Assembly (NCBI GenBank): GCA_039679885.1
Contig: JBDKUC010000044.1
Coordinates: forward strand, 1 to 16,477
DNA length: 16,477 nucleotides
From: JAJFUI01 sp039679885
GTDB lineage: Bacteria > Planctomycetota > Planctomycetia > Pirellulales > Thermoguttaceae
Direction of reading: 5' to 3'
This document shows, in pieces, positions 13,995-16,477 of this stretch; the first letter of the stretch is position 1; each line of letters opens with the position of its first letter. A program made the position numbers and the translations under genes. The notes beneath the pieces were generated by a model that had not been told where the DNA came from, did not search any database, and saw only the letters and a list, made by a program, of their open reading frames with translations.

Positions 13995-15086
13995 CTAATC
14001 GGCCAAGAGGCGCTGAGCAGACCGTTCGTGGAAGACCTGCGCCGCCCAATCCGCTGTCGGCCTTTTTTCAGTTGGAGAGAATCCCGTCTTCAACTCGAAT
14101 TCCTCCTTCCACCCAGAGCCCACCTGACTGTCGGACAAACGCTTGCACAACCAGGACAGAGGCAACAGCGATGGATGAGCAGAGATTAGGCTCTCGATCC
14201 GAGATTCACCTGGAGCGAGGACCCGCAGAACGTTTTCATCCCAGTCGGGCACCATGTCTTCCACCGAACGTTCGGCGAGGTCTTTCGCCTTGCGCCCTTC
14301 CTCAACGGCTCGATACACCATGTGCCGAATACTGGCCAAAGGCGGTTGGATGGCGATGTTGGCAAGCTCGCCACCGCAACAGACAGCCGCGACTGCCGGC
14401 TTGAGGACCGAGACCCGTTTTCGAATGATGCTGGAGGAACCGGCATACAACCACCATAGAAGTTCCCGTTCCTCGCGGTCCGTGATTGCACGCCTCTGGA
14501 GTTCGTTGAAGCAGTCCAGAATCGCCGGAACGACTTGCTGCTGGAACGCAGCCACATCGGCCGCCGCTTCCAGCTTACTCAGGCGATCAACCGGGAGCGT
14601 CGCTCCGTTCCGTCGCAGCAGCGCCGCTCGCTCTAGTAGCTCTGACGCCAAAGTCAGCAACCCGTCCAATACAACCTTCAGGTATCGTTCGGATGGCACT
14701 GGGCGAAGGGAATTTGCTGACAGCAGCAGGCTCGCTACCAATACCGGTTCTTTCTTCTTCTCTGCGTCTGGACGAATCAACATCTCGCCCAAAGCAACCG
14801 CGCAGCAGGCCCGCAGGTCGAGCGCGTTCTCCGAGAGGTCCTGGGGAAACGCCGGCTGGTGCTTCCGAATGATTTCAACGAGCGTTGGCACCAACGATGC
14901 GGGCTGTGCATTTCGATCGTTCAGGCCGTTGCTCGCTGCCGCGGTACATCCGACGAGGAGGTCGAAGCTCTCAGCGCAGACAAGACGATCGACCAATTCG
15001 GGGATTGACGCTTGCCGATGCCTGATCGTCTCATCGTCTGGCTTGGCAGTGACGATTCGATACCACTCGTAGAGGTTTCTCAACAT
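13995..15086 (-). CDS. All-helical GASH-type protein of a GTPase-associated system
   Basis: A 363-residue protein predicted to be nearly all helical. It starts LYEWYRIVTAKPDDETIRHRQ and continues through long amphipathic helices to a C-terminal region (MVPDWDENVLRVLAPGESRIESLI...HPSLLPLSWLCKRL...FELKTGF). It has no P-loop, metal site or membrane segment. Its position directly before a DO-GTPase2 gene and its helical make-up match the GASH domain (GTPase-associated system helical) described for these operons. The exact role is unknown; a scaffold or adaptor between GTPase and effector is the family's usual inference. GAGG (- strand) lies about six nt before ATG 15086. The phosphoesterase stop is 11 nt upstream. 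Confidence 0.75.
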   Translation of the reverse strand: MLRNLYEWYRIVTAKPDDETIRHRQASIPELVDRLVCAESFDLLVGCTAAASNGLNDRNAQPASLVPTLVEIIRKHQPAFPQDLSENALDLRACCAVALGEMLIRPDAEKKKEPVLVASLLLSANSLRPVPSERYLKVVLDGLLTLASELLERAALLRRNGATLPVDRLSKLEAAADVAAFQQQVVPAILDCFNELQRRAITDREERELLWWLYAGSSSIIRKRVSVLKPAVAAVCCGGELANIAIQPPLASIRHMVYRAVEEGRKAKDLAERSVEDMVPDWDENVLRVLAPGESRIESLISAHPSLLPLSWLCKRLSDSQVGSGWKEEFELKTGFSPTEKRPTADWAAQVFHERSAQRLLAD

Positions 15087-15097
15087 CTAGGACCTCA

Positions 15098-16231
15098 CTA
15101 TTCGTTAGGGGCGAAAGGATTCTCGGCTCGTTCATTTTCCGGTAGGAACTGCACTATGGCTTGCCAAAGCGGGTGAAGCCGTCGCTCGGTTCGCGCCCGT
15201 TCAATCGCCAGCCGCTCGATTGTCTGCGGCATAGGGCGATCGGCGGTCTGGGGCAGGATGTCGAGTTGAACAAGGACGTTGAGACGCTGACGCCAATTAA
15301 GATGTCGCCAAAACAGCAATCGCAAACGCGCAAAACGATAGTCCTGCTCAGCCACGGGACCACCCTCCTCTTTGACACCTGCTCGATGTGCGGGCACTAT
15401 TCCGCAGGTGACTTGGGGAGAAACGGCCACAACAGGTGCAGGTTCTGGGGCCACGGAGAGATCGCGACAAACAAGTGAGAACTTCGCCGATTCATTGCCA
15501 TCTAAAGTCATGCGCGAGTGATCTGCGACAAAGGTCGTCTTTGTTTCCGACCAGACTCGGGGAAAAACGGTTAAGATTAAGTGCTGCAAGCCGTCTCTAG
15601 CCTCCAACGCGAATTCGAGCCAGTTATACGTATACTCGTAGGCATCCTCATCTCCCGGAGGCGTTGTAGCCCCAGAATCGATCACGATCCGTTCCCAGCC
15701 GCCATCTTGGTCCGAAACCTTGATAATCTTCGGCACGTGCTCGTGACCGAATATCGCCACTCGGGCGCGCGAGTAGATGGAATTCTCTGCCATCTGATGA
15801 TCCCTACACCAATCCAGGGGGTGGTGCGCCATGACGACGTGCGCGACATTAGGAACCCGCTGGAAGGAATACTGAGCGTTTCCCAGAACCATCTTTCCCT
15901 TGGCGTCCTGCTTGTCCGATACTTGGACGGTAGTCAATCCCAGGAACCGGAGCATATTCTCCCCGCCCAGATGATAGTCTCGTTGGCAGATCGGCTTGGC
16001 AACCGACTGAAAATCACAGCCGTACCCAGAGGCAAAGATATTGTACTCATTCAACTTGCGGAAAAGTGGGTGAGGTTCGTCCTTAGATTCTTTGGCCAGT
16101 GATTCCAGGTCAGCTTGGATTGAATTCGGTGTCCCCTCCCGTAGTTGGGCGTGAAGCATCTTCGCGTTGTGGCCGATCCCATCGAGATCAATGTCGTGGT
16201 TCCCCGGAACCATAAACACCGATGTCCTCAC
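15098..16231 (-). CDS. Calcineurin-like metallophosphoesterase with C-terminal adaptor, N-terminally truncated
   Basis: The visible frame of 377 codons starts at GTG 16231. It carries the last three metallophosphoesterase motifs: GNHD (10-13), AHHPLDW (135-141, where H is a metal ligand) and GHEH (162-165). The first two motifs (DxH and GD) normally lie 60-100 residues upstream and are absent: the frame extends only to a stop at 16307-16309, and the added residues are not family-like. The gene therefore seems broken at about 16,232-16,240. Residues 299-373 form a basic helical domain (FARLRLLFWRHLNWRQRL, LDILPQTADRPMPQTIER, HPLWQAIVQF), which I take to be an effector- or GTPase-associated adaptor. 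In an intact system this would be the likely effector, a nuclease or phosphatase. Confidence 0.82.
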   Translation of the reverse strand: MRTSVFMVPGNHDIDLDGIGHNAKMLHAQLREGTPNSIQADLESLAKESKDEPHPLFRKLNEYNIFASGYGCDFQSVAKPICQRDYHLGGENMLRFLGLTTVQVSDKQDAKGKMVLGNAQYSFQRVPNVAHVVMAHHPLDWCRDHQMAENSIYSRARVAIFGHEHVPKIIKVSDQDGGWERIVIDSGATTPPGDEDAYEYTYNWLEFALEARDGLQHLILTVFPRVWSETKTTFVADHSRMTLDGNESAKFSLVCRDLSVAPEPAPVVAVSPQVTCGIVPAHRAGVKEEGGPVAEQDYRFARLRLLFWRHLNWRQRLNVLVQLDILPQTADRPMPQTIERLAIERARTERRLHPLWQAIVQFLPENERAENPFAPNE

Positions 16232-16389
16232 GTGTGTTCGGCACGACGAATGCCATGGTAGCTGGCCATGCTGACGCCGGCGAGGGCAGCGGAAAGAAGA
16301 CGTTTGTCAGGCGGCGAGAGCGGTGACGCTCGCTGTTGTCGGCGCAGCAGCAACGGCACCGTGCTCCGCCATGCCGGGCCGGTGAGCAT
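16228..16389 (-). CDS. Small ORF upstream of the truncated phosphoesterase, uncertain
   Basis: A 53-codon frame from ATG 16389, one nt after the stop of the frame to its right, with its TGA overlapping the GTG of the phosphoesterase fragment. The sequence (RRQQRASPLSPPDKRLLSA, ALAGVSMASYHGIRRAEH) is not recognisable. It could be the leftover 3' end of another gene, a mobile-element end, or a chance frame in foreign DNA joined at the breakpoint. Confidence 0.25.
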   Translation of the reverse strand: MLTGPAWRSTVPLLLRRQQRASPLSPPDKRLLSAALAGVSMASYHGIRRAEHT

Positions 16390-16390
16390 G

Positions 16391-16477
16391 CTACCCCGCG
16401 ACGTGCGGCGGCAACGATTCCAGGTGGGCCATCAGTTCGTCCAGATCCGCCCAGCCTTGCAGATAGAGGCAGACCAT
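16391..16477 (-). CDS. 3' end of an unidentified gene entering from the window edge
   Basis: Twenty-eight codons (LYLQGWADLDELMAHLESL..., TAG at 16391-16393) are open to the window end. The acidic helical character suggests a real C-terminus, but too little is present to name it. The ATG at the very edge need not be the true start. Confidence 0.35.
   Translation of the reverse strand: MVCLYLQGWADLDELMAHLESLPPHVAG

Overview
The window is about 16.5 kb of high-GC bacterial DNA, cut through genes at both ends. It most resembles a planctomycete (Pirellulales-like). That is an inference from the combination of a Lys/Ala-rich histone-H1-like protein, a PEP-CTERM tail, a lipid A gene, a bacterial SUI1 protein and large regulatory GTPase genes. 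No marker gene is present to fix the taxon.

Left part (1-3175, + strand): the 3' part of fused hisIE (histidine biosynthesis), lpxB (lipid A disaccharide synthase) carrying an in-frame low-complexity and palindrome insertion, an M50 site-2-protease-like membrane peptidase, and a 50-residue H1-like protein with a four-cysteine tail. A strong hairpin terminator (3197-3230) ends this block.

Middle part (3252-8146, - strand): read from right to left, this holds a five-segment membrane protein, a 51-codon ORF translationally coupled to it, an FCP1/NIF-type HAD phosphatase whose stop overlaps the start of a macro-domain protein (ATGA), a membrane-anchored HEAT-repeat protein of about 16 units, a SUI1/eIF1-like protein, a coupled three-segment membrane protein, and an orphan PEP-CTERM tail left from a lost gene.

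Junction (8418-9280): a gene that looks truncated at its 3' end is followed by a hairpin terminator and by only the 3' part of a tRNA-Ser(GGA), running exactly from the anticodon loop to the discriminator base. The 5' half is absent. I read this as one end of an element that integrated in the tRNA anticodon loop, with the element lying to the right.

Right part (9281-16231, - strand): a tight five-gene operon (gaps of 9-15 nt, most starts with good Shine-Dalgarno sequences). It encodes a calcineurin-like metallophosphoesterase with a C-terminal helical adaptor, an all-helical GASH-type protein, a zinc-knuckle double-GTPase (DO-GTPase2 type), a second GTPase (DO-GTPase1 type) and a ~930-residue GAP1-type protein. 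This matches the GTPase-associated NTP-dependent conflict (putative anti-phage or immunity) systems known from comparative genomics, whose mechanism is largely uncharacterised. The phosphoesterase has lost its N-terminal metal-binding half at a breakpoint near 16,235, and GAP1 shows an internal stretch that reads better in another frame, so this copy may be decaying or affected by sequence errors.
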